Origin: Sclerurus mexicanus | Lineage: Eukaryota; Chordata; Aves; Passeriformes; Furnariidae | Assembly: GCA_013396755.1 (NCBI GenBank) | Contig: VWZF01006833.1 | Coordinates: 934,796-998,795, forward strand | Direction of reading: 5' to 3' | Length of the DNA: 64,000 nucleotides | Shown here: piece after piece, positions 25,041-37,719 of the stretch | How the letters are laid out: each line of letters begins with the position of its first letter | Position numbering within the stretch: position 1 is the first letter of the stretch | Notes under the pieces: generated by a model | Told to the model about the DNA's origin: nothing | Databases searched by the model: none | Seen by the model: the letters and a program-made list of their open reading frames with translations, nothing else | Program-made: the position numbers and the translations under genes

Positions 25041-27699
25041 CCTCCCAAAATATAATACAGGTAATTTATAATGGGCAAAATAGATGATCATTCTGCTCCT
25101 TGAGGACATTAAAAAATCTAGACAACAACTTCACATCCTCTCTTAAGAAAAGAGAGACCTTACATGCTTTTCTTTCCATAGTACAGAGGGTAACATATTA
25201 TAGAGGAGACAGTGGCCTGAGAAGATCAATGGTCTCATCCAAGTGGTACACAATTTTAAGTAACAGTTTGGCATAAAGATGCAGGATAACTATGTCTCTG
25301 TGGAGTACAGCGAAAGAGGGTTCAACCATGAAAGCTTGCAACTCACTCTTCTAGCAGATGTGATTGTGATTAAAAGGTTGTTGTTGGCAACAAGTAAAAT
25401 GAAGAGCACTCCAGGGGGCCCAGAGAGCAATCCATTAACTTCATCAGCCCTAGATTGAGTTCCCATCTCAGTACAGTCTTAGGAAACAGTGAAATTACAT
25501 TTACACATCCTAATTATGGGATTCACTGAAAATGTAGGGCAATAGGTAGAGAATTCATAGTAAGAAATAAGGTCATGCTGGTATCCTTCTGTAGAAATAA
25601 TTTGGTCATTTGCAGATCATATTAGGTCAAGTCATTTGTGGTACTATAATCAAAGCTACGGGCTGGAGAGCTCTGAGTGATGATAAATGACAGGAGATAT
25701 TTTTCAAGAGTCAAGACAACTGAAAGGACAGAGAAAAACTAAGGAGGATCTTGCAATAAGTTCAACTGACCAAAGAGTCGCTATTGTTTAGTTGAGCTCA
25801 GGACAATCTTCACGTTATATGGGCTCTGTTTTGGCTCTTCAGCTGAACTGACAAAGCATCTCATTTGCTAAGACATCTAACAGTGAAAAGCTGATATTTG
25901 GGAATTCCTAGGAAGAAACAATTCATCAATGTCAGGGAATAGCCTAGATGACTTCAAAAGCTTTTTCCTTCAGTCTTCATGATAATTTGTGATGAAAAGC
26001 ACTTTAAAAAGTAAGATATTGTAATATATTATTGGCATTATTTTCTCTCTGAGGTAGCAGTACTACTTTGATAGCAAAGTTTTGCTGCTCAAATCCTGTT
26101 CAAACTTGGACCATCCTGGAATTCATCCTATATGTAGTGTTTCTTACCTGGCATTAAGACATAGACTGAGCAACTGAGCTTCTGTCTTATTTCTGACATC
26201 CTCCTGATGGTGTATTGCTGTATGAGCTGTAGTCATTACACACCACATATATGATGTTTCTTAATTAGCCAACTCTAGCTCAGCCATGCACATTTCTCTT
26301 GAATCCCTGCCATGCGTGACTGTATTTGTTGCAGCTGAGTGCTGGAGGAAACATGCACAAATAAATAATGGCTGACAGTTTCACTAGCTACAGAAAATAT
26401 TAGAATACTGTCTTTACTTCCAAGGGGGTTTTTTGGTGGGGAGTTGGGGTGTGGGTTTTTCTTTCTTTGCAAAGCAGACAGCAACTTCCACACAGATTTG
26501 CAAGAAAAATTGGAAGCCTAATATGTTCAATTCAAAACTTTTTTCAGTGAGACGTAACTTTCATCAGGCAGCCCCCAATGCTGTTCACACAGCACGCAGA
26601 AAGTAATTTTTAAAAATAGGGGGAGAAATTCTCTTCACTAATATAGCAACAATTTTTAAATGCCCGGAAAATATTCTGAATATTTTTGTGTTAAATCTTT
26701 TAGACCTTATATCTGCCCAGGTTCTCAGGGTTTGCAGACATAGCTAACTCTGTCATCAACTCTTGTGTTGAGAATATTCTTTTAAGTGTTTAATCTCTCC
26801 CACAGCACATTTAATTGCTTTCACCCATTGTTCATGCAAGATGTACAGACAGGAAAAGGTGAAACTGTGTTCAGAAACTCCAGTAAAACTCTCTATTACA
26901 CAAACCACTGTTAAATACATGATTTTAAAAAAATCAGATAGATACATTCCTAATCAAATCTTTTACAGATATCTCAATCTTGTAATAAAAAAGACCAAAT
27001 GGTTTTCATGCAAGTGTGTGCCCTTTTACTATAGGTACTACTAAGTACTGGGAAACACCTGGTGCCCTCTTGCTTGTTGGTACAGTGGGTTTTTTTCAGC
27101 AACTAATCATCCTTGATAATTTGCATTGAGAGGGAAGAACTGTTTTTCTCTGCAACAGATGTCTCCAAAATCAGCATGTCCTGTCCCCATAGATTCCAAT
27201 TAAAGAACTTAGAACAGTTACCTTTCATGGCTTAACCAAACAAGAAATCTCTGCCTATCAAATCCAGCTAGTAGGTTATAGATAGAGGAAACAAATCTAG
27301 CAGCTTAATCTAATTTATGAACCTACATAATTATGAATAATTGAATGAAGTTAAAAGGAGAAAATCCAAATGAATGACAGAGTGCAGATCAATTCCCAAG
27401 TAAAGCAGTACACACCCCATGGTTTACCACAAATTAAATTTGACTGGAAAAAAACTCTACAAAAAATTACACTTCTGGCAAGAAATAGAAGTGATGATCT
27501 AGCATATCCTATAAGCCCATGATTAATTGCCAAAAAACTCCTTTACATATTAATAACTTTCTCTTTTTGATTCTCTTGAAACGTGCTTGGTTTTTGAAAA
27601 CAGAGATGTTTTCAATGCAGTAATAAAAATAATAATAATAAAAAAGTGATCCTCACCAAGGAAAGTATATTTCATAATTAAAAAGCCAGCTTTAGCTTC
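25041..27699. other. Noncoding DNA, nothing recognised
   Basis: No gene or transposon is seen. A G/T-rich patch lies at 26421-26460. Open frames on both strands are short and random in composition. An (AAT)n tract lies at 27621-27645. Confidence 0.65.
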
Positions 27700-28330
27700 A
27701 TTTCTACTGTGGGGGTCAGTCTGGATGACACAATGGCCATTTCTGGCTGGACTATCTACAAATACGTAATTGGAGTGTAAATTATTTTCACTATATAAAT
27801 AGCTCCTGATGATATCACAATTTGTAAATAGTGTAGTTTGTTTTCCCAGAAGCAGCTTTGTGCTAGATGACAGCTCTGAAAAGTTTCTGCATGTGATTAT
27901 GCCATTTTCCTCTTTATGGCTCAATAGGAAAACACATGCCATGTGCCCAGTATGAACTGGGTCTGCTTTTCCAAATGCTCTGTTACATCCATGACACATA
28001 AGCACCATTAACACCCTTGGGTGGGAAAGCAACCTGCTTGCACATATACTTATTATTTTTAAGTCTTTATTTTTATGTAGCTGTGATAGTGTATTTCACA
28101 GCTGGCTGATGAAACACACTAGAATTATTTGGAATTCCTTAGTGCTCCTTAACAGGCAATTAAACTGAAAATAGAAATGACCGTATGTGGTCATGTGCAT
28201 TTCTGCTACTGTATTACTTACACTGTTGCCAGCAGAATATTTAAAGCATACACTGGTGCAGCTGTGCTAATGGTTTTCCAAACTTCACTACTCAAACTCG
28301 CCCTAGAGAAGCCTTAACAATGCATCTGTT
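27700..28330. promoter_or_regulatory. Candidate conserved noncoding element
   Basis: This complex stretch has balanced words, few simple repeats and several regulatory-type motifs. AGCTGTGA (28079-28086) and TCACAGCT (28096-28103) form an 8-bp hairpin. ATGACC (28177-28182) and GGTCAT (28189-28194) form an everted pair of nuclear-receptor-like half-sites. TACGTAATT and CAATTAAAC words occur near 27764 and 28157. It overlaps the longest open frame in the window (27550-28032, minus strand, 160 codons), which has no recognisable domain, contains a low-complexity isoleucine/phenylalanine run and is judged fortuitous. Confidence 0.4.
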
Positions 28331-30099
28331 TACTAAGATTTTTACATTAACCTTTTCAATATCATGGCATCTTTCTAACTTGCTTAGTGATTATTATAAC
28401 AGTATGCTGTATAGTCTACACCTGAAGATCTTTAAATGCACATAGAAAGCATTCTAGCAAGCTTCTATCCTTCTCAAATAGTAAAATAGTATTAACAAAT
28501 AGCTTGGAATGAGAGTATCTTCCTTTTCTCTGTACAGAAGTTGAAGTCAAATGCATCACAGAAAAGGCTGGAAAATCCTGTGCTGAGATACTCCAGAAGC
28601 TGGCACAACATATGGCGAGATGAAATAGGATGAGTCTCTGGGGTAATGTGGTCCCTCAGAGAGAAATCATCTTCTGTTACCTTGTAAAAATTGCCTTTTC
28701 TTGAAAGACTAGAGATTGTTGTATCTACCTCCCTTCATCCTCAAGAAGAAACAAAACTGTTACTATTTCCCTGTCTGTTCCTTAGGCAAGAATACACGAG
28801 AACAAGAGCTTACCGAGGAGCCAAACAGAAGGGAGGGCTTTTTACAGAAGGAAGGGTAAGATAATATACATTCAAATACAGTACTACTCTCAGTATAAAC
28901 ATTCTCTTCCTTGTGCCTATAGAGAAAGGAGAGAGAAGGAAAAAAGATACATAGCATTTCTCTATCAATGTGAGTATTTTTAAAGTGAAGCTCAGTTATA
29001 GGGAAGTCTTCTAGAAATTATAAATATTTTCTCTCTGTTTTACATAGCAGTTTTTGGAGAAATGTCTGTAGAGCCCAGTTGAGTTAGATCTTACCCAATT
29101 CTCTAGGAATTGTCACAGGGAAGAAATGGAAGTACCCAGGCTGACAAAACTGCACAAAATCGAGGCGGGGGACTTCTGGGACAAAGAAGCACTGGTCATG
29201 GAAACCTGCCTCATCCAGAGGCAGAAGCAATGAGCTCAGGTGGAGGGAGAAAGCAGCAGTTTGAGATTCAGATTCTAGATCAGGAAGCCTGAGGAGCACC
29301 TTCCTCCACACACATATTGCAGGGGCAGCAGGCCTGCCAGAAGAAGAGAGGAAACTGTCCCAACTCTCAGTTACAGGAGTGAGAACTGTGGCTCAGCAAA
29401 GGAAAACAGCTGAAATAAGGGCTACAGCTATGATGTATCAGTTCCAAGTTTCTGCACTGAAACTGCCATTGTTGAAAAGTCATATTAGATTTACTTATCT
29501 ACACATGAAAGTCTTGTTAAGGTTAATGAGAATTCCTGTTAGATAGGTGATAACAGATTTTTTTCATTATTATTACAGAATCAAAATGTTTTCCTATGTT
29601 TTAGGATTAGAAAGCAGTAGGTGTCCTGAATTCTAGGTCTCTGAAAAGCCCCATGAGAAGTTCATATATTTAGATCAGCAGCAATGTGGAAGCCTTCAGC
29701 TAACCATATTTTGATCCTAACTGCAACACAGATTAATTGGAAATACAATAAAAATAGCCTGTCTGAGGAGAAGATAAGGCACTGAGCCGATAGACTTATC
29801 ACATCTTTTTTTCATTTTCATATTGTATGTCCCTTATATTTAGATCCAGATTTTTTCTAGATTTTTTTAAGCTACAATATCAAATGGCATTTATCTAGGC
29901 ATTTTAAAATCATGACAAGATAAAAGCCAATCTTTCAGTAATCAGTATGCAGAGAAGAAGAGAAGCAGGAGTAAAGCAGTTGCTGCATGTTTGCTGACAA
30001 AATATTTAATCCAAACATTTAATTTCAATCTGCCACTGTTCTCAGTTGGTATAATTACTTTAAGCAAATATCATGTAGGAAGAAACAGAAAATAGTCTC
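28331..30099. other. Noncoding DNA, nothing recognised
   Basis: The segment 29100-29400 is richer in GC than its surroundings and has the perfect palindrome GCAGGCCTGC near 29327, but shows no CpG enrichment or exon signals. The rest is AT-rich and featureless. Confidence 0.6.
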
Positions 30100-30520
30100 A
30101 GCTACTGAAATGTAAATAATAAAACATAATCATAATCAAATGTTTAAAGCCATATAATTCCATTCTAGGATCGTTTTGTGTGGACTATTTTAAATGTTTA
30201 AGTGATTTTAAATTGTTTCTGACATAATGGCCTATGATGCTGCCTATATTGGCAAGCAGTGGAAAAGATTTAGTTCTCTCATCTGTTCATACACATCATA
30301 CTTCAAATGTACTACAGTGAAATTACACTGTGGTCCATGGAAAATTTTAGACTTCTGCTTTTCATGTCAATGAACATTAAAATCAACACAAACTTAAGGC
30401 AGTTCCTCACAAATTCATGTGGGTTTTAGCCCAATTAATATGAAAAATGTATATCACTCTTTTAAGCTTACTTGCAACCTGATTATCTCAGACGTAGGGT
30501 GACAGAGCCTCCAATTTCTA
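30100..30520. promoter_or_regulatory. Candidate conserved noncoding element
   Basis: An AT-rich, non-simple stretch with clustered homeodomain/POU-like words (CCATATAATTCC near 30149, CCCAATTAATATG near 30430) and the small inverted pair ACAGTG/CACTGT near 30314. No open frame. The call is textural and unverified. Confidence 0.3.
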
Positions 30521-31164
30521 GGATAAAATTTTGGAGTAAATTTTCTATCTTCTGGAAAATCAGGAATGTAAAGTACCAGTCCAGCCAAAAGCCACTTTGA
30601 TTTTCTACAATAAATTAATCAATCCATCACAAGTCTTATGGTCCTACAAAGTGCTAACAGTATGAATAAGGTGGATTTCATTGATGACTAATTCTTTTCT
30701 TGTGGTTTTCCACATTCTTGACTCTATTACAATACTTGTCTATAGCCCTGATGGGGTTTTAGACTCTGGTCTAGAGGTTATATAGGCGTGTAATACTAAA
30801 ATGCAATTTACAGCTGCAAACCAGATGTATGCACCATTCAAAAGAAAAGAAAACAAAAAAAAAGGGAAAAGAGGTTGCTCTTTATTCTCTGGTAAAACGT
30901 ACTGTTGTGCAGAGGATCATCACAAAAGAAGAGTGGAACTCAAGTCTCATTTAAACCCTGATGTGCAATTACTTTAACTACAAGGGCTTTAGATTGTTTT
31001 GCATTTTGCAAAAATAAAAAAAAGAAAATCAGTTTAATCATGTGTCCCAATCATATGAGGAAAATTACTACAAGGCTGTGAAGGCGCCATAGTAAAGAAT
31101 AGAAGCAGCTTTGTTTGCTGAAACTAATTGAGTGAATTTTTAATTTTATTTTTTTTTTGCAAAG
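30521..31164. other. Noncoding DNA, nothing recognised
   Basis: A-rich tracts lie near 30840-30865 and 31010-31025. No gene or repeat family is recognised. Confidence 0.6.
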
Positions 31165-31250
31165 GTCTGTATTACATTATAAAGTTTGATCCCCAAAGTA
31201 ACTTGCCTTCACCTTTTCCTCTTCAAAGACTTCCTCTAGAACAGAAACAG
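31165..31250 (+). other. Exon-like segment (weak)
   Basis: A long T-rich tract ends in GCAAAG at 31159-31164, acceptable as a 3' splice site. The 86-nt segment then ends in AACAG directly before GTAAGA (31251), a strong 5' splice site. The plus-strand frame running through it is open but random-looking, and the length is not a multiple of three. It may be a noncoding or cryptic exon, or chance. Confidence 0.2.
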
Positions 31251-31365
31251 GTAAGAGCACAGCAGCTCAGGCCAGTCCATAGCACTCGCACGTCCTTGCA
31301 GGCCACGTACAGGGAGCCAAGCTCAAAGCTTGTGCTGCCAGCTCCCAGCCATGCCACTGCTCTCG

Positions 31366-31421
31366 CAGTTCACCCAGGCACACAGTACCCTCCCAGTTCA
31401 CCTAGACGCACAGCACCCTCT
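31366..31421. repeat. Two-copy 28-bp imperfect tandem duplication
   Basis: CAGTTCACCCAGGCACACAG (from 31366) recurs 28 bp downstream as CAGTTCACCTAGACGCACAG (from 31394); each copy continues with a CACCCTC-like word. Differences are few and mostly transitions, suggesting a modest age. The surrounding 31230-31450 is rich in CpG for this window. Confidence 0.55.
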
Positions 31422-31814
31422 GCACGTATCGGAGGTGAGAGAGCAAACATTTCTCGTTGTGATGGTGAGAGGGAGGCATTTTTGTTTCTTTCTGTATATA
31501 GCAAAAGCACCAGCTCATTTCAAAGCAAAAGGATAGATGTCCTTAATTTGTTACTTATGAAGTGCATGAGCAGATGAGATTATCCAAACCAGAGAGGTTA
31601 TCCAGACTAACTAGATATAACAAGGAAATCAGAAACAATCCAGAAAAAGAAAAAAAGGTTAAAAAAAAAGAAAAAATATGTAAAGTGAACTAAGCAGGAT
31701 CCAAAGACTCAGAGTCATGTAATCTCTAACATAATTACAACAATATTTCTCTGAAGTGAAGTTACAATTTTGTTTACTTCTTAGGCAGACTCGCCTCTAT
31801 TACAGGTCAAGCAT

Positions 31815-32110
31815 ACATGTCATAACCGGCTGGCTTTTCGGCAGTGATTGCTGTAACTTATGGGGTTTGTTTACATGGCTAAACAGGTAGCGCTCCCCTC
31901 TCCTCCCCAGCCCGAGTCCCAAACCCAAGCGGTGCGACAGGCAGGGAAGGCGCAGCTGACAATGGCAGGCAGAGGCTTTATTTATTGCTCCCAGCGGGCG
32001 GCCGAAGCCGCAGCTTCTTTACAACCATCAACACCCTGGGGCTTTTTAGTTCCACATATAAGACAAGGAAGATGGGGGATGGCAACTAACCTCAAGGGAT
32101 TAGGTACCTG
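31815..32110. promoter_or_regulatory. Small CpG-rich segment, candidate promoter or enhancer
   Basis: Within about 210 bp (31823-32033) I count about 11 CpG dinucleotides, far above the flanks, in GC-rich text including CGGGCGGCCGAAGCCGC. TGTTTAC (forkhead-type) at 31868-31874 and TTTATTTATTG (HOX/CDX/FOX-type) near 31979 lie in the same block. A TATA-like ACATATAAG follows near 32054-32062. This arrangement would suit a weak plus-strand start site near 32085-32095, or an unmethylated enhancer. No exon or long reading frame follows convincingly; an 83-codon frame at 31860-32111 reflects the GC content. Confidence 0.4.
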
Positions 32111-34784
32111 AATCCTATCCCGACTACTAGCAGACTCCAGCTGTGTTTAAATGTTTTTTGAAGAATTTCTGATGTTCAGTGGTTGCTGATTACTTCCAGA
32201 TTTTAGTTCTACGCCAGTGGAGCTCTGCTACAAAGAGTTTAGCAGTTGTTGTTAAAAATTGCAATTGCACCAAAGAAATGTCTTCTTTAAAACCAGTTTC
32301 AAAACCACTACAATGCTGTTTAAAAAAAACCCACACCAAACCCACTGGCTCTTCTCAGTGAAAGAAAAAATCCAGAGAAGTGTGGGGCAAGGGAGGAAAG
32401 TGGGTAGAGAAGACAACCAGGATCATATTAGCTTTAAGATCTTCTCAAATTTTCCTTTAAATGTTATGATGATATTTTAATCTTCGGAGTGATGATTTAG
32501 ACAAATATTCTATTGATGACATTTCCTTTCTGATGAGTTTACTTAATACGAGCTTCAATCTGAGGCGTGTCTGGGCCTTTCCTCCATTATTACATGTCAA
32601 CATAAGAGAATATGTATATTTGGATATATTTCTTATTTGAGTAAGTTTGATAATATACAATTTCAATATTATAAACTTAAACAGAAAGATTTTATTTTTT
32701 TTAACACAAAAAGCCCCCACATACTTTGTTTTCAGCTACCTACATCCTTCTAGTAAATTGGAGGATGTTCACCTGAAGGTAAATTTGGTGAATCTGAGCT
32801 ACTTAGTCTAGAAAACCACCACTAACCTGTCACTTGAGGTTTCTTCAGCTTCCTGGGAATGAAAAGCATAATCACCACATTTATATCTAAATACTTCACT
32901 GCTTTATCAAAAAAAGGAGGCATGTTAAGGAGAGAAAAACCTTCAAAGAAATAGCATAATTTATATAACTATCTTTTGTATATTTCTCTGCTGAATTTAA
33001 GCCACGTTTTGAACACAATTCAGTGAAAGACAAGCTGTTTTCTTTGTAAGGTTTTTTGTTTGTTTGTTTCCAGGTACATACATAATTTTAAATAACAGTC
33101 AAGGCTAGAACAATTATTTTTAATAGTAGAAGAATTTAGAAGAATTATTCTTTCCATCAACTTTTTTTTAATATGAAAGTGTAAAATTTTTAATTCATCA
33201 AGTCTTTTGCCATAAAGAGGAAAAAGGGAAGAAAAAAGGGGAGAACGGGAAATAGGGAAAGAATAAAAGAGAGAAACTAACAGAAGATTTTCCAATACTA
33301 AGCTACACTCTTAAGCAACGGTGAAGGTCCTTAAAATCTTAGTAGTAAGACAAAAACACACAAACTAAAAATCACATTGTCTCCAGAACTGCTTACCATG
33401 TTTATATAGACATTCACATAGCAGAGTTCAGTTCTGACTAGGTTTTGCAAATACCCAGATACAAAGCAATACAGGAGCTTACATATTTTTAGCAATCTCC
33501 AGGACACTACAAAAATTAATTATTTGAGCAGCAGCAAAAGCCAGATACTAATGCATATTCACATAGTACAAACCAGACAACATGTCTGTTTCATGGCACT
33601 GAGGTTTTTTGGCAGTGCAAATTCAACGTGGGAGAAAATTTCAAATCTTTTCAGCTCCAAAATGGATCTGAAGCTGGATATACAGACTCCTGGTGTATCA
33701 CCAGCACTGTTATCTTATTACAACATGTACATTCATTAGAGAGGAGTTGTTCTGATTCCGTGTGAAATAATTTTCTGACAGTGAGCTGTATTTGTAGCAC
33801 TGACCCTTGGCAGCATGCAACATACCACGGCCAGCATTGTCCAAGGAGGGATTATTTCATTCCACTACATCATATCACAACTGACTGTACCTCGTAGTAC
33901 AAATGCAACCTTGTCATTGCAATTTGTCACACTTTTTTGTGTGCATTATAGTTCACTGAAGTCTCATCTCCTGCACTGAATAGCCCACTGCCATATAACA
34001 CATGATGCTATAAATGAAAAAGGCAAGATTGCAACAAGGGAGATATTGGTCACAGCTTCCGCTACAGAGCTGGCTGTTTCCCAGATCACACATGTTCTGG
34101 AACTGCTTCCAGCTCAAGCAGGGAACAGTTTTGCTGCAACCATCATATGTCTGCTGGCCTATTTGCAAATGTGCCTTGCTTTACTAAATCATTGGACAGC
34201 TTAGCAGCAGTTGTACATAAAACAACTGGTGTCAACATTGTTGCTTAGTTATCCAAGAAGCCAACATACAACTGAAAAAAATAAAAATCTGTATCCACGC
34301 TCTCATTCTTGTTCACCCTTTTCTTCCAATTAAAATCGCCCCAATAGAATCAAGAAACATAAAGATAGAAACGAGAATTCAGGAATAGTTAGGCCAGGTC
34401 AGCTGGGAAGTGGCTGGCAGAGGGCACACAACACAGTGTGAGGGACACTCCACTTCTCAGGGTCTGCATAAAAGCCCTGCCCTGCAGCCAGGGTGAAAAC
34501 CCAGCCTCCACTGCGCATCGAGTCAAATTATAACTATGCTGGGGGATGGCTGTTTGACTGGGACTCAGTTCCTAGTTAGCACTGTAGATGTATATTAAAA
34601 CATCCTACAGCAAGAAAAGCAGCGGAGATGTAGGGCTTCCTTGGGATTTTCCCAAACCACTAGAGTCTCCCATCCCTATCACTCTCTCACGCTAAGCAGC
34701 TGCATTGCCTTGACCACTGTTTTTCACAACAGAGATCATTGTTCCCTTATGCTCTCCCTGTTTCATCCATCCTTTGTGTACAAG
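32111..34784. other. Noncoding DNA with a purine tract
   Basis: No gene is recognised. 33213-33277 is almost pure purine on the plus strand (G and A runs with few interruptions). A short (GTTT)n tract lies at 33055-33071. Open frames are short and random. Confidence 0.65.
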
Positions 34785-34910
34785 TGCAAACCTTAGACTT
34801 ACACCACAGGTTTCCTGTGCAGTGATTGTCTTTGTTATACATTTGTAAAGTGCTTAACTCAAAAGAGTCCATGGCCTATACGTGCTATTGTTATAAAAAG
34901 ATAATAGGAG
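34785..34910 (+). mobile_element. L2-type retroposon 3' tail (ancient)
   Basis: In order the text reads CCTTAGACTT (34791), TTTCCTGTGCAGTGATTGTC (34811-34830), CATTTGTAAAGTGC, GAGTCCATGG, CGTGCTATTG, ATAATAGG. This follows the wording of old L2/MIR-type amniote tails ('cttagattgtaagctctttggggcagggactgtcttt ... tttgtacagcgc ... gggtcctgg ... ggtgctat ... ataataa'). Many substitutions imply great age. Exact family unknown. Confidence 0.5.
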
Positions 34911-37719
34911 ACAGATTACTTAGAGGGAAGTGCATGAATTTTTCAAACAGGTATGTGCAAATCAGGAAAAAAACCCTCAACAGTGAAAAATTCTTGATGG
35001 TTAGCGGAGTAAATGAAATACATGAGTGAACAATTGCTTATTGTATTGTTTTATATCATTGTGAGAATTCTTTTAACAAGCTTCCCCACTCAAGAATTAT
35101 TTACATCTGTTAACATGGAAGCACTAACTCAGAAGTTACAATTTTGTGTAGGAAATAAAACAATTCAGCCAGCACAGCAAAACAATGCACAGCAGGAAAA
35201 CATTTTAGATGAAACTGAAGTGCTATTCTAACATACCTAATGAATGCATTTTAATACAGCAGCACAACAGAGATTGAGAATTCTTGAATTGCATTCACAC
35301 AGAAAATGTTTTTGTGTAAATAATTTTATTCATGTCCTATCATCTCTGATTTTCTAGCAAAACAAAAATTTTATAATACATTTAGCACTACACAGTAAAA
35401 TATGAAAGGGTTTCTATTGCTCTTAACAAGTCCAACAGGTGCCTTCTATTGGTGACAACATTCTTTCTAATCCTCAAAAAAAAATGCAGGGTATTTCAGG
35501 CTCAACCCAATCTACTTGGCAAATTTCACAACACCCTTTCTGTACAGAACGCTTTCCAAAAGCTGAATTTCAGCTCATTGCCAAAGATGGACATGGTACA
35601 ATAACTCAGAAAAGAAATTCATAACTGCTCTGAATGGTACAGCTAATTTTAACCCACTTGCCAAATTTTGCAGTACATACCCCATGCCCTGCCTACATAG
35701 TCCTCCCCACTCCTTGGCAAATTCAGAGTCTTGAATCCACCACACAGCCAGGCTGCAAAGCACTTGTCAGGGCACTGTTTCCCTTCTTCATTCTGCTTCC
35801 TTTTAAGTTAGTAGCAGCACTTTACAACAGATGAACATCAATTAATAGTAAATTACGACAGAATTCATGCAGGATCATGTATTACAACCTACTTGATGCC
35901 AAAACCTTTCACAATGATGAATACCAATGGAGTGAATACCAAACACAACTTATAACGATTTTGCCATTTCCTGAAAAGTGTTGCCAATCTACCTTTGATT
36001 CCAAAGAGGCTGCACATCTTTATCTGTTTGAAAATATGAACTTTTGCTCATGAGATCTATACAAAGGCTCTTTTATGTAGGTCAAAGGATGCTTCCCCCA
36101 TGCCCATTTAATATGTTTTCTGTGAAGTTCTGCGTGCTGCCCTTAGGGCCATGCACATGCTGGCGATATGCATGCAAGTTGCACAGCAAGTTCTTCCCCC
36201 CCATCATAATATCTACAGTTCCATCTGCCCTGTAATGAAATTGTGTACCTCCATCTATTTTCTGAGCGTTTTTAAGTGTCACACATACAGTAAATCACTT
36301 CCTTATGAATAGGCCCCTAAGACAAGGACACAGTTTACAGGGAACTTAGCATTTAAGCTATTTTGATCTTGACAATGACTGACATGTCTCTCAGAGAATA
36401 TTATATATTTAGAGTACTTTTGTAGGCGCTGTACTTAAGAAACATGTCTCATCAATTGGATGAACTACTGAACTAAATCTTAAATGTTTAAAGAAGGGTC
36501 AAAAAGGCACCCTGCTACAAAAGTGTGCAACCTACACCTGACTAATATCAAAGCAGAAATCCGTGAAATGAATAATTTTTGCAAGTTTTCTTTCTATTTT
36601 AAAAAAAATCTTATACTTTTTCTCTGAATATTTGTCAGACGTGGAAATGAAGTCTTAACAAAGTAAAAGCCAAACTCCAGTGGAAAAAAAAAACAAACCA
36701 CAAAATAAACTCCAAATATGTTCTTCATAAACTTCATGAGAATTTCCTCAGTCCATGTGTCTCCATTTATACAACAGATCAGGGAAGGCTAGAATCCAAT
36801 TTCAAATCAAATAACCTCCATATCGATGTGTGGTGTAGTTGACAGTGTACTCTTATCAACTCTGTGCTTTCTGGTGGGTAATGTGAACAATATAACTTAG
36901 AGTAGCCATTTGGCAGAACACTGCTATAGTCAAATTGAAATAGCCTTTAGTGCCTTGGTTAAAATGAAGAGCCATAATGTATGCTTGTCACTTGATGAAA
37001 AATAGTGTCTTTAAATTAAGAAAAAGAATCTCCCATGAAAATACGACACAGCGCAATGACGCAGATGTCAGAATCTTATTTAAAACTGTAAAGGCACAGT
37101 GCAGTACAGAAGCACAATTTGTTAGGAAACAAAAGATCATGTGCCAGTGACCAAAGATTTGCTGCTGGATTCTTGTCATAGAGGTAGCAAGAAAATGTGA
37201 GTTACCTACAGATAATTGCTCATTCCTCAAGGGAAGTGACACCTTTAAACTGATATCACAATACAGAACGAAGATATATCTCACCAAAAGATGTAACAAC
37301 CATACTTGAACACATGAAACAGGTAGAGTGGCTGATGTTACATTATACATTTAAGAAAAGTACAGTTGTTTTTTAAGCACTGAGATGTATCTGCTGATCT
37401 GTATAAACAAGGAGTCAGTTACTATAAATAAAAATTCCTACCAAAAATAAAAGAATGAGATTTAAAAACCACTGAAGGTCATGGAAAAAATTTCCACTTA
37501 CAGCAACAGATCCTTTGAAATGTCCAGTTATTTTACTCAAATAAATCAATATAGCTAATTCAGAGCCCTGACACAGCAGTCTTAAATAAGAACCTTGGTG
37601 GTATCAAGGAGCTGAAACTATGTCTTTTCCTAAGCAAGCAGCATACCGTACTGTTACCATCAGGAGCTCAGCTAGTAGGTTGGGTACATCAATTCCTCCC
37701 CCTTTCCTGGCGACTGGCA
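34911..37719. other. Noncoding DNA, nothing recognised
   Basis: Open frames here (for example 36988-37350, minus strand, 120 codons) have no domains and random composition. No firm repeats or strong inverted repeats are seen. Confidence 0.6.

Noticed and set aside
27550..28032. Longest open frame in the window (160 codons, minus strand)
   Set aside because: No domain or family signature, contains a low-complexity I/F run from an (AAT)n tract, and lacks splice or promoter context; probably a chance frame over a complex noncoding stretch.
31128..31577. 149-codon plus-strand open frame
   Set aside because: Composition reflects the local CpG/GC-rich DNA; a tandem duplication lies inside it and no protein family is recognisable.
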